This document shows positions 34,806 to 43,652 of a DNA stretch of 64,000 nucleotides, piece by piece. The position numbers and the translations under genes are program-made. The first letter of the stretch is position 1. Every line of letters starts with the position of its first letter. Source of the stretch: Mycobacterium adipatum (GTDB lineage: Bacteria; Actinomycetota; Actinomycetes; Mycobacteriales; Mycobacteriaceae); NCBI RefSeq assembly GCF_001644575.1, contig NZ_CP015596.1, forward strand, positions 5,518,001 to 5,582,000, given 5' to 3'. The notes under the pieces are model-generated. The model did no database searches. It saw nothing but the letters and a program-made list of their open reading frames with translations, and was not told the origin of the DNA.

Positions 34806-35873
34806 CTAGCCCAGGAAGGTGTTCCGGCGGCTGGCCAGCAACTGATACAGCGTGTGCTGGATGGTCTCGCGGACGTGGTCGGTCAGTTCGAAGGTCACCA
34901 TCGGATCGTCGGCGGCGGTCTCGTCGTAGCCCTCGGTCGAGATCGGCTCACCGAACCGGATGTGCCACTTGGACGGCAGCGGCACCAGCCCGAGCGGGCC
35001 GGCCAGCGGGAACAGCGGGGTCACCGGGAAGTAGGGCAGGCCCAGCACCCGTGCCAGCACCTTGATATCGCCGATCTTGGGATAGATCTCCTCGGAGCCC
35101 ACGATCGAGCACGGCACGATGGGCACCTGGGCGCGCAGGGCGGCCGAGACGAACCCGCCGCGGCCGAACCGCTGCAGCTTGTAGCGGTCCTTGAACGGCT
35201 TGCCCAGGCCCTTGTAGCCCTCGGGGAACACCGCGGTGAGCTCACCGGCGGCGAGCAGGCGGTGCGCATCGGCGGTGCAGGCCACGGTGTGCCCGGCCTT
35301 GCGAGCGGCCTGACCGAGGACGGGCATATCGAACACCAGGTCGGCGGCGAGCATGCGAAGCGCCCGATGGCGCGGATGGTGGTCATGCACGGCGACCGAG
35401 GCCATCAGACCGTCGAACGGCAGCACGCCGGCGTGGTTGGCCACCACCAGTGCGGCCCCGTCCAGCGGCAGGTTCTCGATACCGCTGACCTCGACCCGGA
35501 ACCAGGAGTTGAACAGCCCGCGCAGCATCGGCAACACGACAGCGTCGTTGAGGTGGGCGTCGAACCCGAATTCGTCGACGGTGTAGTCGCCGGTCATCCG
35601 CTTGGTGACGAACTCGGCGATGCCGGAGATCGCGCGGGCCAGCTCGTTGGGGGTGTCCTCGACGGGCGAACCACCGGCCGCGCCGTTGCGATGCTGATCG
35701 ATCTCGCGAACGACGGCGGCGATCTGCTCGGCGGACGCCCGGTCATCGGGATCGGTGAGCAATGACGGGTGCCTGCGCGCACTGTCGTTCCGCTGCGAGG
35801 CTCGGCGCTGCGCCGAGGACCGACCCGAATTGGAGTGCAGCGGAATCACTTTCGCCCTGGGTTCACCCACCAC
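34806..35873 (-). CDS. Lysophospholipid acyltransferase-family protein
   Basis: 355 aa. A long polar N-terminus (about 100 aa) precedes the acyltransferase domain: VVANHAGVLPFDGL gives the catalytic His/Asp pair with a wider H-x6-D spacing, as in the MGAT/hemolysin-type subgroup, and FPEGYKGLGKPF is the acceptor-binding motif. PIVPCSIVGSEEIYP is also conserved. It probably acylates a glycerolipid at the membrane face. GTG start; located downstream of the epimerase gene at 36964 on the same strand. Confidence 0.85.
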   Translation of the reverse strand: MVGEPRAKVIPLHSNSGRSSAQRRASQRNDSARRHPSLLTDPDDRASAEQIAAVVREIDQHRNGAAGGSPVEDTPNELARAISGIAEFVTKRMTGDYTVDEFGFDAHLNDAVVLPMLRGLFNSWFRVEVSGIENLPLDGAALVVANHAGVLPFDGLMASVAVHDHHPRHRALRMLAADLVFDMPVLGQAARKAGHTVACTADAHRLLAAGELTAVFPEGYKGLGKPFKDRYKLQRFGRGGFVSAALRAQVPIVPCSIVGSEEIYPKIGDIKVLARVLGLPYFPVTPLFPLAGPLGLVPLPSKWHIRFGEPISTEGYDETAADDPMVTFELTDHVRETIQHTLYQLLASRRNTFLG

Positions 35874-35908
35874 GCGTCACCCTCTCCCCGGCCCGTTCTC
35901 AAGTCCGC

Positions 35909-36964
35909 CTAGCCTCCGACGCGTTGCGCCAACGCCACCGCACGACTCTCCATCGAGCGTACCCATTTCGGGTCGATGATCGGAGTCAGACCACGTCCCC
36001 GCACGTAATCGTCAAAAGCCTCCGCTGTCGTCCACTTAGGGTTATACCCTAAGTCGTTACGCATGCGCGCGGTGTCCATCACCCGGCCGTAGCTCAGATA
36101 ATTCAGCTGCTCGCGATCGAGTTCGGTGTAACTCGTTGCGCGCCTGAGGGAATCGACCGCGGCCAGGGCCGAACGCGGCACCGGCAACGCCACCCGGCCG
36201 GATCGACGGATGGCCTGGCTCATCATGATGATGCCGGACGCGCCGATGTTGAAGGTGCCGGCGCGGCCGACGACAGTGGCACGTTCCAGCGCGCCAAGGG
36301 CGTCCTGTTCGTGCAGCAGTTGCAGCCGCGCGTCATGGCCCAGCACCGAGGGCACCACCGGGCCGGCCAGATACCGCGACAGCGCCGTGTCCATTGCGGG
36401 CCCGATCATGTTGGCCAGCCGCAGGATGGTCACGGCGATATCGGGACGCCGGCGGGCCAGGCCGCGGGCATACCCCTCGATATCGATGCTGTCGCGGGCG
36501 AAACCGTCGGCGGGCGGCCGGCGCGCGCCGCCGTCCTCGGTGAACATCACCGGGTCCCGCGAGCTCGCCCCGTACACCTCGGAGGTGGATTTGAGGACGA
36601 CCCGGCGTACCGACGGCGCCTTCTGACAGGCCGCGAACAGCTGGATCGCACCCATCACGTTGAGCTCTTTGAGGGTGGCCCGTCCGCCGGCCCGCGGTGC
36701 GTAGGACGCCGCCGCGGCATGGACGACGGTGTCGACGTCACCGTTTCGGATGACCTTGGCGATGAACGGGTTGCGGATGTCGGCGCGCACGAATTCCGCG
36801 CGCCCCATCCGGCGTAAGAGATCCTTGCTCGGTGCGATGGCGTCGACCGCGATGACGTGGTCGATCGCCGGATTCTGCGCGAGCCGGGCGGTCAGATAGC
36901 CCCCGAGGAAACGGCAGGCGCCGGTGACCAGCACCACTTTCGGTTCGGTCGCCTGCTCGTCCAT
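35909..36964 (-). CDS. galE2: NAD-dependent epimerase/dehydratase-like protein (GalE2 type)
   Basis: 351 aa extended SDR. The dinucleotide motif is unusual (TGACRFLGG instead of TGxxGxxG), and the catalytic YxxxK is YARGL, lacking the lysine, although LKSTSEVYG keeps the serine. It may therefore be a non-catalytic or altered SDR despite the GalE2 name used at this locus. The ATG at 36964 is 6 nt after TAGGCT on the minus strand, a leaderless promoter. Downstream lies the acyltransferase gene. Confidence 0.75.
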   Translation of the reverse strand: MDEQATEPKVVLVTGACRFLGGYLTARLAQNPAIDHVIAVDAIAPSKDLLRRMGRAEFVRADIRNPFIAKVIRNGDVDTVVHAAAASYAPRAGGRATLKELNVMGAIQLFAACQKAPSVRRVVLKSTSEVYGASSRDPVMFTEDGGARRPPADGFARDSIDIEGYARGLARRRPDIAVTILRLANMIGPAMDTALSRYLAGPVVPSVLGHDARLQLLHEQDALGALERATVVGRAGTFNIGASGIIMMSQAIRRSGRVALPVPRSALAAVDSLRRATSYTELDREQLNYLSYGRVMDTARMRNDLGYNPKWTTAEAFDDYVRGRGLTPIIDPKWVRSMESRAVALAQRVGG

Positions 36965-36986
36965 CGGGCCAGCCTATCGGGATGCG

Positions 36987-37088
36987 CTACTTACCCAGTT
37001 TTCTACGCTGAACCCGAGTACGACGAAGCAGCTTCCGGTGCTTCTTCTTGGACATGCGCTTACGCCGCTTCTTGATAACTGAACCCAT
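36987..37088 (-). CDS. Small ribosomal subunit protein bS22 (AURKAIP1/COX24-like)
   Basis: 33 aa, [17 protein letters not shown] followed by [16 protein letters not shown]: half of its residues are Lys or Arg. This matches the tiny basic protein found in mycobacterial 30S subunits and named bS22. It is missed by ORF callers because of size. It lies between the BldC-like gene and galE2 on the same strand, with ATG at 37088. M. tuberculosis has an identical-looking gene here as I recall (Rv0500B). Confidence 0.9.
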
Positions 37089-37164
37089 GAACTCCGCTAC
37101 CTACCAATGAGTGAACTGACCGCGTCACCTTACCTGGGTGGCCCGGTCAAGAGGAAAACGCGTG

Positions 37165-37395
37165 CTATCCGGCGTCGAAGTACGACGTCTCGAGCAGGTC
37201 GTGGACCGCCTTGGCGTGCACGCGAAACGACCGTCCGACGCGCACCGCGGGCAGTTCGCCGTTGTGCACCAGTCGGTAGACGGTCATCTTGCTCACCCGC
37301 ATCAGGCTTGCCACTTCCGCGACGGTGAGAAATTGAGCCTTCGGCTGGCCGTCCCCGGCGGAATCCCGCGCCGATGGCCCGTTCAATGACGTCAT
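37165..37395 (-). CDS. BldC/excisionase-type helix-turn-helix DNA-binding protein
   Basis: 76 aa. The MerR-like HTH is FLTVAEVASLMRVSKMTVYRLVHNGELPAVRVGRSFRV (about residues 24-61), the BldC/Xis-type winged helix. ATG 37395 matches the size of the family protein I recall as Rv0500A. An in-frame ATG at 37461 is 8 nt after TATTCT (37475-37470), so a leaderless form with 22 extra residues is possible. BldC proteins bind repeated direct sites and control development or division genes in actinomycetes; targets here unknown. Confidence 0.85.
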   Translation of the reverse strand: MTSLNGPSARDSAGDGQPKAQFLTVAEVASLMRVSKMTVYRLVHNGELPAVRVGRSFRVHAKAVHDLLETSYFDAG

Positions 37396-37532
37396 CGCAA
37401 CCCAATCCATAAGGCACGGCCGTTCCAGCGGCTTCCCCACCGCTGGCACGTACGCGTGCATACACGAGGAGAATAGCGTGGCCACTGGGGTTATTGCGAC
37501 GGGTGTGGGCTAATCCGTCCGAAATTGGTGAA

Positions 37533-38384
37533 CTACTCGGATGTAATTCCGAGCTGCTCAGAGCGTGTTTTTGCCGCGGCGATGGCATCGGAGACGGCGC
37601 TGCGCAGGCCACCACGTTCGAGTTCCCGCAGACCAGCGGCGGTGGTGCCGCCCGGGGATGTCACCACGGCCCGCAACGCGGCCGCCGAGGTGTCCATCGC
37701 ACCGGCGGGGGTGTTGTCCCGGCGGTCCAGCAGCATCGCCGCCGATCCCGCCATGGTGTGCACCACGAGTTCGGTGGCCACGTCCCGGCTCAACCCGACG
37801 TCCACCCCGGCGTCGATGAGCGCCTCGACCATCAGGAAGAAGTAGGCCGGCCCGGAGCCGGAGACCGCGGTCACCGCGTCCAGCTGCGCTTCGGCGACGG
37901 TGAGCACATCGCCGACCGTGTCGAAGATGGCCGTCACCTCCTTGACCTGCTCCGGTGTCGCGAACCTGCCGGCGGCCACCGCGCTGACCCCGCCGCCGAC
38001 GACCATCGGCGCGTTCGGCATCACCCGGATCACCGGCGCCCCCGCGGGCAGCTTGGCCTCGAAGAACGTCGTGCTCACGCCGGCGGCCACGCTGACGAAG
38101 ACCTGCTCCTCGCTGCTGCCCTCGGCCCCGGCAACCGCCGCGGCGATCTCACCGGTCACCGCCTCCACATCGGCCGGTTTGACGGCGATGATGATGTAGG
38201 CGGCGCTCTCGGCGGCGTCGGCCACCGAGGTCACCAACACCGAATGGGTTTCCGCCAGCTGTTTGGCGCGGTCGGGATGCTTCTCGGCGACGACCAGGTC
38301 CTTGACCTGACGTCCCGCCCTCAGGAGCCCCGAGAGCAGCGCTTCGCCGATACTTCCTCCGCCGATGATCGCGATTCTTGACAC
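37533..38384 (-). CDS. proC: Pyrroline-5-carboxylate reductase
   Basis: 283 aa. The Rossmann motif is IAIIGGGSIGEALLSGLL; VIRVMPNAPMVVGGGVSAV and the C-terminal signature TAVSGSGPAYFFLMVEALIDAGVDVGLSRDVATELV plus TSPGGTTAAGLRELE are diagnostic. It carries out the last step of proline synthesis with NAD(P)H. The GTG at 38384 follows a GGGAAA site. The 89-bp gap to the upstream gene carries the tandem GAGCGAAGCGAC repeat. Confidence 0.95.
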   Translation of the reverse strand: MSRIAIIGGGSIGEALLSGLLRAGRQVKDLVVAEKHPDRAKQLAETHSVLVTSVADAAESAAYIIIAVKPADVEAVTGEIAAAVAGAEGSSEEQVFVSVAAGVSTTFFEAKLPAGAPVIRVMPNAPMVVGGGVSAVAAGRFATPEQVKEVTAIFDTVGDVLTVAEAQLDAVTAVSGSGPAYFFLMVEALIDAGVDVGLSRDVATELVVHTMAGSAAMLLDRRDNTPAGAMDTSAAALRAVVTSPGGTTAAGLRELERGGLRSAVSDAIAAAKTRSEQLGITSE

Positions 38385-38408
38385 GGGTGCAGTTTCCCAT
38401 GACCCGTG

Positions 38409-38469
38409 CCAGGGCGAGCGAAGCGACGGGGGAAAGTCCCAGGGCGAGCGAAGCGACGGGGGGAAAGTC
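38409..38469. repeat. Tandem 30/31-bp GAGCGAAGCGAC repeat between proC and the thioesterase gene
   Basis: Two adjacent near-identical units, 38409-38438 and 38439-38469, each beginning ccagggcgagcgaagcgacg and ending ggaaagtc, differing by one extra g. The core GGGCGAGCGAAGCGACGGG also occurs, inverted, at 33027-33051. The gap contains little else, so the repeat is the upstream leader of proC. Confidence 0.75.
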
Positions 38470-38473
38470 CCTC

Positions 38474-39280
38474 CTAGGGCGGCGGCACCAGCGCGAGCTG
38501 ACGGCTCTGCACCACGATGCGCCCCGCCGAGTCCACCACGACATGGTCCTCGTCGAACCACTCCTGGCCGATCTGGGTCGTCGTGCACAGCACCCGCAGC
38601 CAGCCATCGGCCGGGCGGGCCCGCAGGAAGGCCGTCAGCTGCACGGTGGGCGCCCAGCCGAACCGGTTGACCCCGAAGGTCACCGGGGCCGACACGTCGC
38701 CACACAGCAGGGCGAAGAGCACGTCCGGGGATTCGCCGCGCGGCCGGACCCAGTACTCGATGACCGGCGGGCCGCCGTCCGAGCGCGGAGCCATCGTCGT
38801 CAGCGACGGCCGGATGTCGCAGCCGTGCGCCAGGTGCACGATGTCGGCCATCCGGTGGCCCGGCCCGATCGGCTCCAGCCCGGGCGGCGGTTCGGGTGTC
38901 ATCAGCGCCACCACGGGGTTGGTGGACAGCAGCGGTGCCGCGTCGTGCTCCGGCACGCCCAAGGTGATCGCCGCGCGGACCGCCACCCGATCGCCCTGCC
39001 TCAGCTCGACGTCGACCAGGCTGATCCGACGCCCGCGCTTGCGCACCGTGGTGTGCACCTGCAGCGCACCGGGATCGGGTGCCCACAGGAAGTTTCCGGA
39101 CACCACGATCGGCTCGATGTCGTCGACTCTCACTTCGGTGCGTGCCGCGTTCGCGCACAACGCCAGCATCGCCCCGCCGTGCACCTTCGGCCCGATGGTC
39201 CAGTGCTCGTCGAGCACACCGTCGTAGACGCCGCCGCCGGCCGGCTGAAGGCGCATGGCATCGCTGAACAGCACGCTCAT
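38474..39280 (-). CDS. Acyl-CoA thioesterase-like double hot-dog protein
   Basis: 268 aa. [21 protein letters not shown] begins the first hot-dog fold (TesB/4HBT_3 type), and [29 protein letters not shown] with [23 protein letters not shown] forms the second. Family members hydrolyse acyl-CoA. ATG overlaps the upstream stop (ATGA). Position equals Rv0499 as I recall. Chain-length preference unknown. Confidence 0.78.
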   Translation of the reverse strand: MSVLFSDAMRLQPAGGGVYDGVLDEHWTIGPKVHGGAMLALCANAARTEVRVDDIEPIVVSGNFLWAPDPGALQVHTTVRKRGRRISLVDVELRQGDRVAVRAAITLGVPEHDAAPLLSTNPVVALMTPEPPPGLEPIGPGHRMADIVHLAHGCDIRPSLTTMAPRSDGGPPVIEYWVRPRGESPDVLFALLCGDVSAPVTFGVNRFGWAPTVQLTAFLRARPADGWLRVLCTTTQIGQEWFDEDHVVVDSAGRIVVQSRQLALVPPP

Positions 39281-40122
39281 CGCAGCAGATGCTCTCGGGC
39301 GAACTGCAGGGACTCGGTCAACAGGGCCTCCCGTTCGGCGGCGGTACGGGCACCCGAAGTGGTGACCTCGAGGATGACGTGGCCGGTGAAATCGCTCGCG
39401 GCCAGCAGCCTGCAGACCTCGGCGGCCGGCTGGCTGCCCCGGCCGGGCACCAGATGCTCGTCGGTGGAGGCGCCGCTGCCATCGCACAGGTGCAGGTGCG
39501 CCAGGCCGTCGCCCATCCGCGCCGCCATCTCCAGTGCATCGGTGCCGGCGGTGGCGCTGTGCGACAGGTCCAGCGTGTAGTGGGCGTGCCCACCGTCGAG
39601 CGGGTCGTAGGACGGTGCGAACGCCGAGATGGCCGGCCCCGGCCGGCCGCCGCGTTTGCGCATCCGCTCGATCGAGGGCGCTCCGGTGCCCCAGAATCTG
39701 TCCGCCCGGAACGGGAACATGTTCTCCACCGCGACCAGCACGTCGCTGCCGGCTTCCAGTTCGGCCACCTGGGCGCTGAATCCCTCGGCGTAGCGGCGCT
39801 GCCAGCGGAACGGCGGATGCACCACCACGGTCTGGGCGCCCAACTGCTCGGCGGCCCGCACGCTGCGTTCCAGCTTGGCGATCGGATTGGCGCCCCACAC
39901 GCGCTGCGAGATCAGCAGACACGGCGCGTGCACCGAGAGCACCGGGATGCCGTAGGTCTGCGACATGGCCTCGACGGCCGAGATGTCCTGGCTGGCCGGT
40001 TCGGCCCAGACCATCAGCTCGACACCGTCGTAGCCCAGCCGCGCGGCGTAGTCGAAGGCGGCGTCGGTCCGCAGCGGGTACACCGAGGCCGTCGACAGGC
40101 CGACCTTGATCGCGGGACGCAC
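39277..40122 (-). CDS. Sugar phosphate isomerase/epimerase-like TIM barrel (xylose isomerase-like)
   Basis: 281 aa. [33 protein letters not shown] opens an AP-endonuclease-2/xylose-isomerase-like barrel; metal ligands are likely in [36 protein letters not shown] and [10 protein letters not shown]. Substrate unknown. The GTG at 40122 directly follows the TAA of the upstream gene, so it is in one operon with ppx and the membrane protein gene. Confidence 0.8.
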   Translation of the reverse strand: MRPAIKVGLSTASVYPLRTDAAFDYAARLGYDGVELMVWAEPASQDISAVEAMSQTYGIPVLSVHAPCLLISQRVWGANPIAKLERSVRAAEQLGAQTVVVHPPFRWQRRYAEGFSAQVAELEAGSDVLVAVENMFPFRADRFWGTGAPSIERMRKRGGRPGPAISAFAPSYDPLDGGHAHYTLDLSHSATAGTDALEMAARMGDGLAHLHLCDGSGASTDEHLVPGRGSQPAAEVCRLLAASDFTGHVILEVTTSGARTAAEREALLTESLQFAREHLLR

Positions 40123-41133
40123 TTAGGTGGACTGCAGCAGGGCCAGCGGCCCGAGCGTCACCATGGCACCCACCGCCACCGCGATCAGGGTGCTGGCGAT
40201 GTCTTCGGTCTTGCGCACCACCCGCACACCGACCACCAGACCCAGGATCACCAGCACCGACAGCGCCAACGCGACGATGTTGTTCCACTTCCACAGCTGG
40301 TCGAAGGCGATGAACAGACCGGCACCGAGTGCGACCGCGAGGATGCTCTGCACCACGATCCACACGCCGTGCATGAACGGCGACGGCGCATCGGGTTCGG
40401 TGAGATCCAGGGCGGCCAGTGGCTCGTCGAAATCGATGGCCACCTTCTGCGTATCGGGAAGGTCGCCGTCCAGATCGATGTCCTCGGGACCCGATGTCCG
40501 GCCGCGGCGGGCCACATCGTCGGCCACGGAATCGCCACCGAACAGTGCGTCGGCGGGCGACCTCAGATACGACGGGCGGGTCTTGACGCCCGCGCCGTCC
40601 TCGTCCTCGTCCTGGACCGTGTCATCGTGCAGCGGATCGAAGCTCATCTGCTCGGCGCCGCCGGCCGGAGCATGCGGGTGCTTTTTCAGCAGGTGCGCGT
40701 GCCGGCGCGGGGTGAACTCCAGTGGTGCGGGGTCGGCATCGCGCTGCTGCAGATGGTCGGAATAGTCGGCTTCGGCCTGCGCTTCGGGTTCCGTCCCGGC
40801 CTCGGATTCGGCCTCGGGCTCCAGCTCGGCCTCGGGCTCGGTTTCGGTTTCGGGTTCGGGTTCCGGCGCGGCTTCGGGCTCGGGCTCGGCCTCGGCGGCC
40901 GGCGCCTCGTCCTCGACATCGGCCGGGACCGGGATTTCCTCGGCCGTCGGCGGTTCCTCGAGCGCGACGATCGGGATCTCACCGGTCAATTCGGCGACGG
41001 TCACCGCGTCGGCATTGCCGCGGCGACGTCGGCGCCGGCCGCCCGGGGCCGGGGAACCGATCGAGCCGTTCTTGGCGAGCAGTTCCGCCACCGATATCGG
41101 GCGAGTGGCTGTGGTATCGCTCGGTTCTGTCAT
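40123..41133 (-). CDS. Membrane protein with acidic repeat region and RRRRRR N-terminal motif
   Basis: 336 aa. The N-terminus [17 protein letters not shown]...GGRRRRRRG contains the SVAELL/poly-Arg motif that recurs at the start of many actinobacterial envelope proteins. Residues about 55-125 are a Glu/Pro/Ala low-complexity stretch ([21 protein letters not shown]). Three C-terminal helices (about 257-277, 283-303, 311-331) anchor it. The ATG overlaps the ppx stop by 4 nt. Probable envelope or division-associated protein at the Rv0497 position; function unknown. Confidence 0.75.
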   Translation of the reverse strand: MTEPSDTTATRPISVAELLAKNGSIGSPAPGGRRRRRRGNADAVTVAELTGEIPIVALEEPPTAEEIPVPADVEDEAPAAEAEPEPEAAPEPEPETETEPEAELEPEAESEAGTEPEAQAEADYSDHLQQRDADPAPLEFTPRRHAHLLKKHPHAPAGGAEQMSFDPLHDDTVQDEDEDGAGVKTRPSYLRSPADALFGGDSVADDVARRGRTSGPEDIDLDGDLPDTQKVAIDFDEPLAALDLTEPDAPSPFMHGVWIVVQSILAVALGAGLFIAFDQLWKWNNIVALALSVLVILGLVVGVRVVRKTEDIASTLIAVAVGAMVTLGPLALLQST

Positions 41134-42110
41134 CGTGTGTTGCCCTTGGGAGTGGCTGGGGTGGTCTCGACCAGGGCGGTTCCGTCCGCTTCACTGTCGA
41201 GTTTGCGCAGAATCAGTCCCTCCCGCAATGCCCAGGGACAGATCTGTACCGTTTCGACACCCAGCGCTCGCATGCTCGCCTCAGCTACCAATGCGCCCGC
41301 CACGATCTGTGGCGCCCGTTCGGCACTCACCCCTTCCAACTCTGCTCTGTCGGCCGTAGTCATCCTAGAGATGAATGCGATCACCTGCCGTAGCCCGGCC
41401 GCGGTCAAGGTCCGCTTCACCCGCGGACCGGCCGCCGAGGGGGCCGCACCGGTGAGCCGGGCCAGCGAACGGAACGTCTTGGATGTGGCCACCGTCAGGT
41501 CCGGGGTGCCCGCGGCCTGGATCACCGCGCCGGCCTCCGACATCTCGTTGGCCAGCCAGTCCCGCAGCACGGCCACCCGGCGGCGCCCCGGCGGATCCTC
41601 GGACAGCCATTCCCTGGTCATCCGGCCGGCGCCGAGCGGCAGCGACATCGCCACCTCGGGCTCCTCGTCGACCCCGCTGGAGAGCTCCAACGATCCGCCG
41701 CCGATGTCGATGTTGACGATCCGCCCGGCGCTCCAGCCGTACCAGCGGCGCACCGCCAGGAAGGTCAGCCGGGACTCGTCGACCCCGCTGAGCACCCGCA
41801 GCGCCACACCGGTCTCGGCCTGCACACGCGCGAGCACCGCCTCGGAGTTCTTGGCATCGCGCACCGCGGAGGTCGCAAAGGCCATCATTTCCGCGCACCC
41901 CGAGTTGGTGGCGATCTTGGCGAACTCGTCGATGGTGGCGACGAGGGCGTCGGAACCCTTTCGGGTCAGCTTCCCGCTGGCGTCGATGGCCTCGGCAAGG
42001 CGCAGCGCCGCCTTCGTGGAACTCATCGGTGTCGGGTGCCCGCCGCGATGGGCGTCGACAACCAACAGATGCACCGTATTGCTGCCCACATCCAGCACGC
42101 CCAATCGCAC
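41130..42110 (-). CDS. ppx1: Exopolyphosphatase / guanosine pentaphosphatase family protein
   Basis: 326 aa. Ppx/GppA actin-like fold: [16 protein letters not shown] (phosphate 1), [23 protein letters not shown] (phosphate 2) and [10 protein letters not shown]. The C-terminal domain of the longer Ppx proteins is missing, as in mycobacterial Ppx1. It hydrolyses polyphosphate or (p)ppGpp-type substrates. GTG 42110 gives the start that matches M. tuberculosis Rv0496 as I recall it, and TAACGT lies 7 nt upstream (leaderless). An earlier GTG at 42119 is possible. Polyphosphate turnover also connects with ppk2 at 59 kb and SenX3-RegX3 next door. Confidence 0.92.
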   Translation of the reverse strand: MRLGVLDVGSNTVHLLVVDAHRGGHPTPMSSTKAALRLAEAIDASGKLTRKGSDALVATIDEFAKIATNSGCAEMMAFATSAVRDAKNSEAVLARVQAETGVALRVLSGVDESRLTFLAVRRWYGWSAGRIVNIDIGGGSLELSSGVDEEPEVAMSLPLGAGRMTREWLSEDPPGRRRVAVLRDWLANEMSEAGAVIQAAGTPDLTVATSKTFRSLARLTGAAPSAAGPRVKRTLTAAGLRQVIAFISRMTTADRAELEGVSAERAPQIVAGALVAEASMRALGVETVQICPWALREGLILRKLDSEADGTALVETTPATPKGNTR

Positions 42111-42144
42111 GCGACCCACGTTAGTGGGTTTACCGTTGACGGCT
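42111..42144. promoter_or_regulatory. Compact divergent leaderless promoters (ppx and the Cys-cluster gene)
   Basis: Only 34 bp separate the two start codons. Minus strand: TAACGT (42123-42118) ends 7 nt before GTG 42110. Plus strand: TACCGT (42131-42136) ends 8 nt before GTG 42145. Each RNA would begin at its start codon, so the two polymerases must compete for this space. Confidence 0.5.
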
Positions 42145-42951
42145 GTGGGCACATCACATGTCGGCGGTATCGGTGGCGAGGTCGAACTGGACTTTGCCCG
42201 CGAGTGGGTGGAGTTCTACGACCCCGAGGATCCCAAACATCTGATCAAGGCCGATATGACCTGGCTGCTGTCCAGATGGACCTGTGTGTTCGGCACGCCC
42301 GCCTGCCAGGGCACCGTGGAAGATCGCCCCGATGACGGGTGCTGCTCGCATGGGGCCTTCCTGTCCGACGACGACGACCGCGCCCTGCTCGATGACGCGG
42401 TCAAGACGCTGACCGACGAGGACTGGCATTTCCGCTCCAAGGGGCTGGGCCGCAAGGGCTACCTGGAGGAGGACGAGTATGACGGCAAACCCAACCTGCG
42501 TACCCGAAAGTACAAGGGCGCGTGCATCTTCCTGAACCGGCCCGGTTTCGCGGGCGGTATCGGATGCGCCCTGCACTCCAAGGCGCTCAAGCTGGGTGTG
42601 GAGCCGCTGACGATGAAACCCGAGGTGTGCTGGCAGCTACCGATCCGCCGCACCCAGGACTGGGTGACCCGACCGGACGGCTCCGATGTGCTGGTCACCG
42701 TCGTCACCGAGTACGACCGGCGCGGCTGGGGCGAGGGCGGCCTGGACCTGCACTGGTACTGCACCGGCGACCCGGCCACCCATGTCGGTGAACGGCCGGT
42801 CTGGCAGTCCTACCGGCCGGAGCTCACCGCACTGCTCGGTGACAAGGCGTACGCCGAACTGGCCGCCATGTGCAAGCGCCGCGGACAGCTCGGCCTGATC
42901 GCCGTGCATCCGGCCACCCGCGCCGCGGAGTCTCAGCCCTCCAACTTGTAG
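42145..42951 (+). CDS. Cys-rich conserved protein, possible metal-binding (YkgJ-like)
   Basis: 268 aa. Eight or more conserved-looking cysteines: [44 protein letters not shown] and KPEVCWQLP, and later WYCTGD. The CX(n)CC pattern with GCALH resembles YkgJ-type zinc/iron-cluster proteins, but I am not sure of the family. No membrane segment. GTG 42145 is supported by TACCGT 8 nt upstream; GTG 42124 is possible. It is divergent from ppx1 and overlaps regX3 by 19 bp at the 3' end. Corresponds to Rv0495c by position. Function unknown. Confidence 0.75.
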   Translation: MGTSHVGGIGGEVELDFAREWVEFYDPEDPKHLIKADMTWLLSRWTCVFGTPACQGTVEDRPDDGCCSHGAFLSDDDDRALLDDAVKTLTDEDWHFRSKGLGRKGYLEEDEYDGKPNLRTRKYKGACIFLNRPGFAGGIGCALHSKALKLGVEPLTMKPEVCWQLPIRRTQDWVTRPDGSDVLVTVVTEYDRRGWGEGGLDLHWYCTGDPATHVGERPVWQSYRPELTALLGDKAYAELAAMCKRRGQLGLIAVHPATRAAESQPSNL

Positions 42952-43619
42952 CCCAGCCCGCGCACCGTCACCAGATGCACCGGGCTGGCCGGATCGGCTT
43001 CGATCTTGGACCGCAGCCGTTTGACGTGCACGTCGAGGGTCTTGGTGTCCCCGACATAATCCGCACCCCACACCCGGTCGATCAGCTGCCCGCGGGTCAG
43101 CACCCGCCCGCTGTTGCGCATCAGGTACTCCAGCAGGTCGAATTCCTTGAGCGGCAGGGTGATCGGTTCCCCGTTGACGCTCACCACGTGGCGCTCCACG
43201 TCCATCCGCACCGGGCCGGCCTCCAGCACGCCGTCGGCGATACCGGCATCGTCGCTGTCGGCGCCGCGGCGTAGCACCGCGCGGATCCTGGCGATCAGCT
43301 CGCGCGCCGAGTAGGGCTTGGTCACGTAGTCGTCGGCGCCGAGTTCCAGCCCGACCACCTTGTCGATCTCGCTGTCGCGGGCGGTGACCATGATGACGGG
43401 CACGCTGGAGCGCGACCGCAACTGTTTGCACACATCGGTCCCGCTCATCCCGGGCAGCATCAGATCCAGCAGGACGATATCGGCACCGGCCCGCTCGAAC
43501 TCGGCCAGCGCGGCCGGGCCGTCCCCGACAACGGTGGCCTCGAAGCCCTCCTTGCGCAGCAGGAAGGCCAGTGGGTCGGCCAGGGATTCCTCGTCCTCAA
43601 CGATCAGCACGCTCGTCAT
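42933..43619 (-). CDS. regX3: Response regulator RegX3
   Basis: 228 aa OmpR-type regulator. Receiver: Glu8-Asp9 pocket, phospho-Asp52 (LLDLMLPG), Thr79, Lys101 (TKPYSARE). DNA-binding domain: [34 protein letters not shown] and VRGLGYKLE. It activates phosphate-starvation genes with SenX3. It is 33 bp downstream of senX3; in the M. tuberculosis complex this gap is longer and holds MIRU repeats, which are absent here. The 3' end overlaps the convergent gene by 19 bp. Confidence 0.95.
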   Translation of the reverse strand: MTSVLIVEDEESLADPLAFLLRKEGFEATVVGDGPAALAEFERAGADIVLLDLMLPGMSGTDVCKQLRSRSSVPVIMVTARDSEIDKVVGLELGADDYVTKPYSARELIARIRAVLRRGADSDDAGIADGVLEAGPVRMDVERHVVSVNGEPITLPLKEFDLLEYLMRNSGRVLTRGQLIDRVWGADYVGDTKTLDVHVKRLRSKIEADPASPVHLVTVRGLGYKLEG

Positions 43620-43652
43620 GGGGTTGGTCCTCTCTTAGTACGCTTCAACCGA

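Noticed and set aside
37477..37513. 11-codon plus-strand ORF after GAGGAGAATAGC
   Set aside because: Good ribosome site, but the ORF (MATGVIATGVG) has no context, no promoter and overlaps the leader of the BldC-like gene.
39289..42951. 1220-codon plus-strand open frame
   Set aside because: Its first 950 codons are antisense to the TIM-barrel, acidic-repeat and ppx genes and translate to low-complexity His/Arg/Gly text; only the last 268 codons (from 42145) look like protein.
43620..43652. MIRU repeat between senX3 and regX3
   Set aside because: The gap is only 33 bp and has no repeat; the MIRU of the M. tuberculosis complex is absent.
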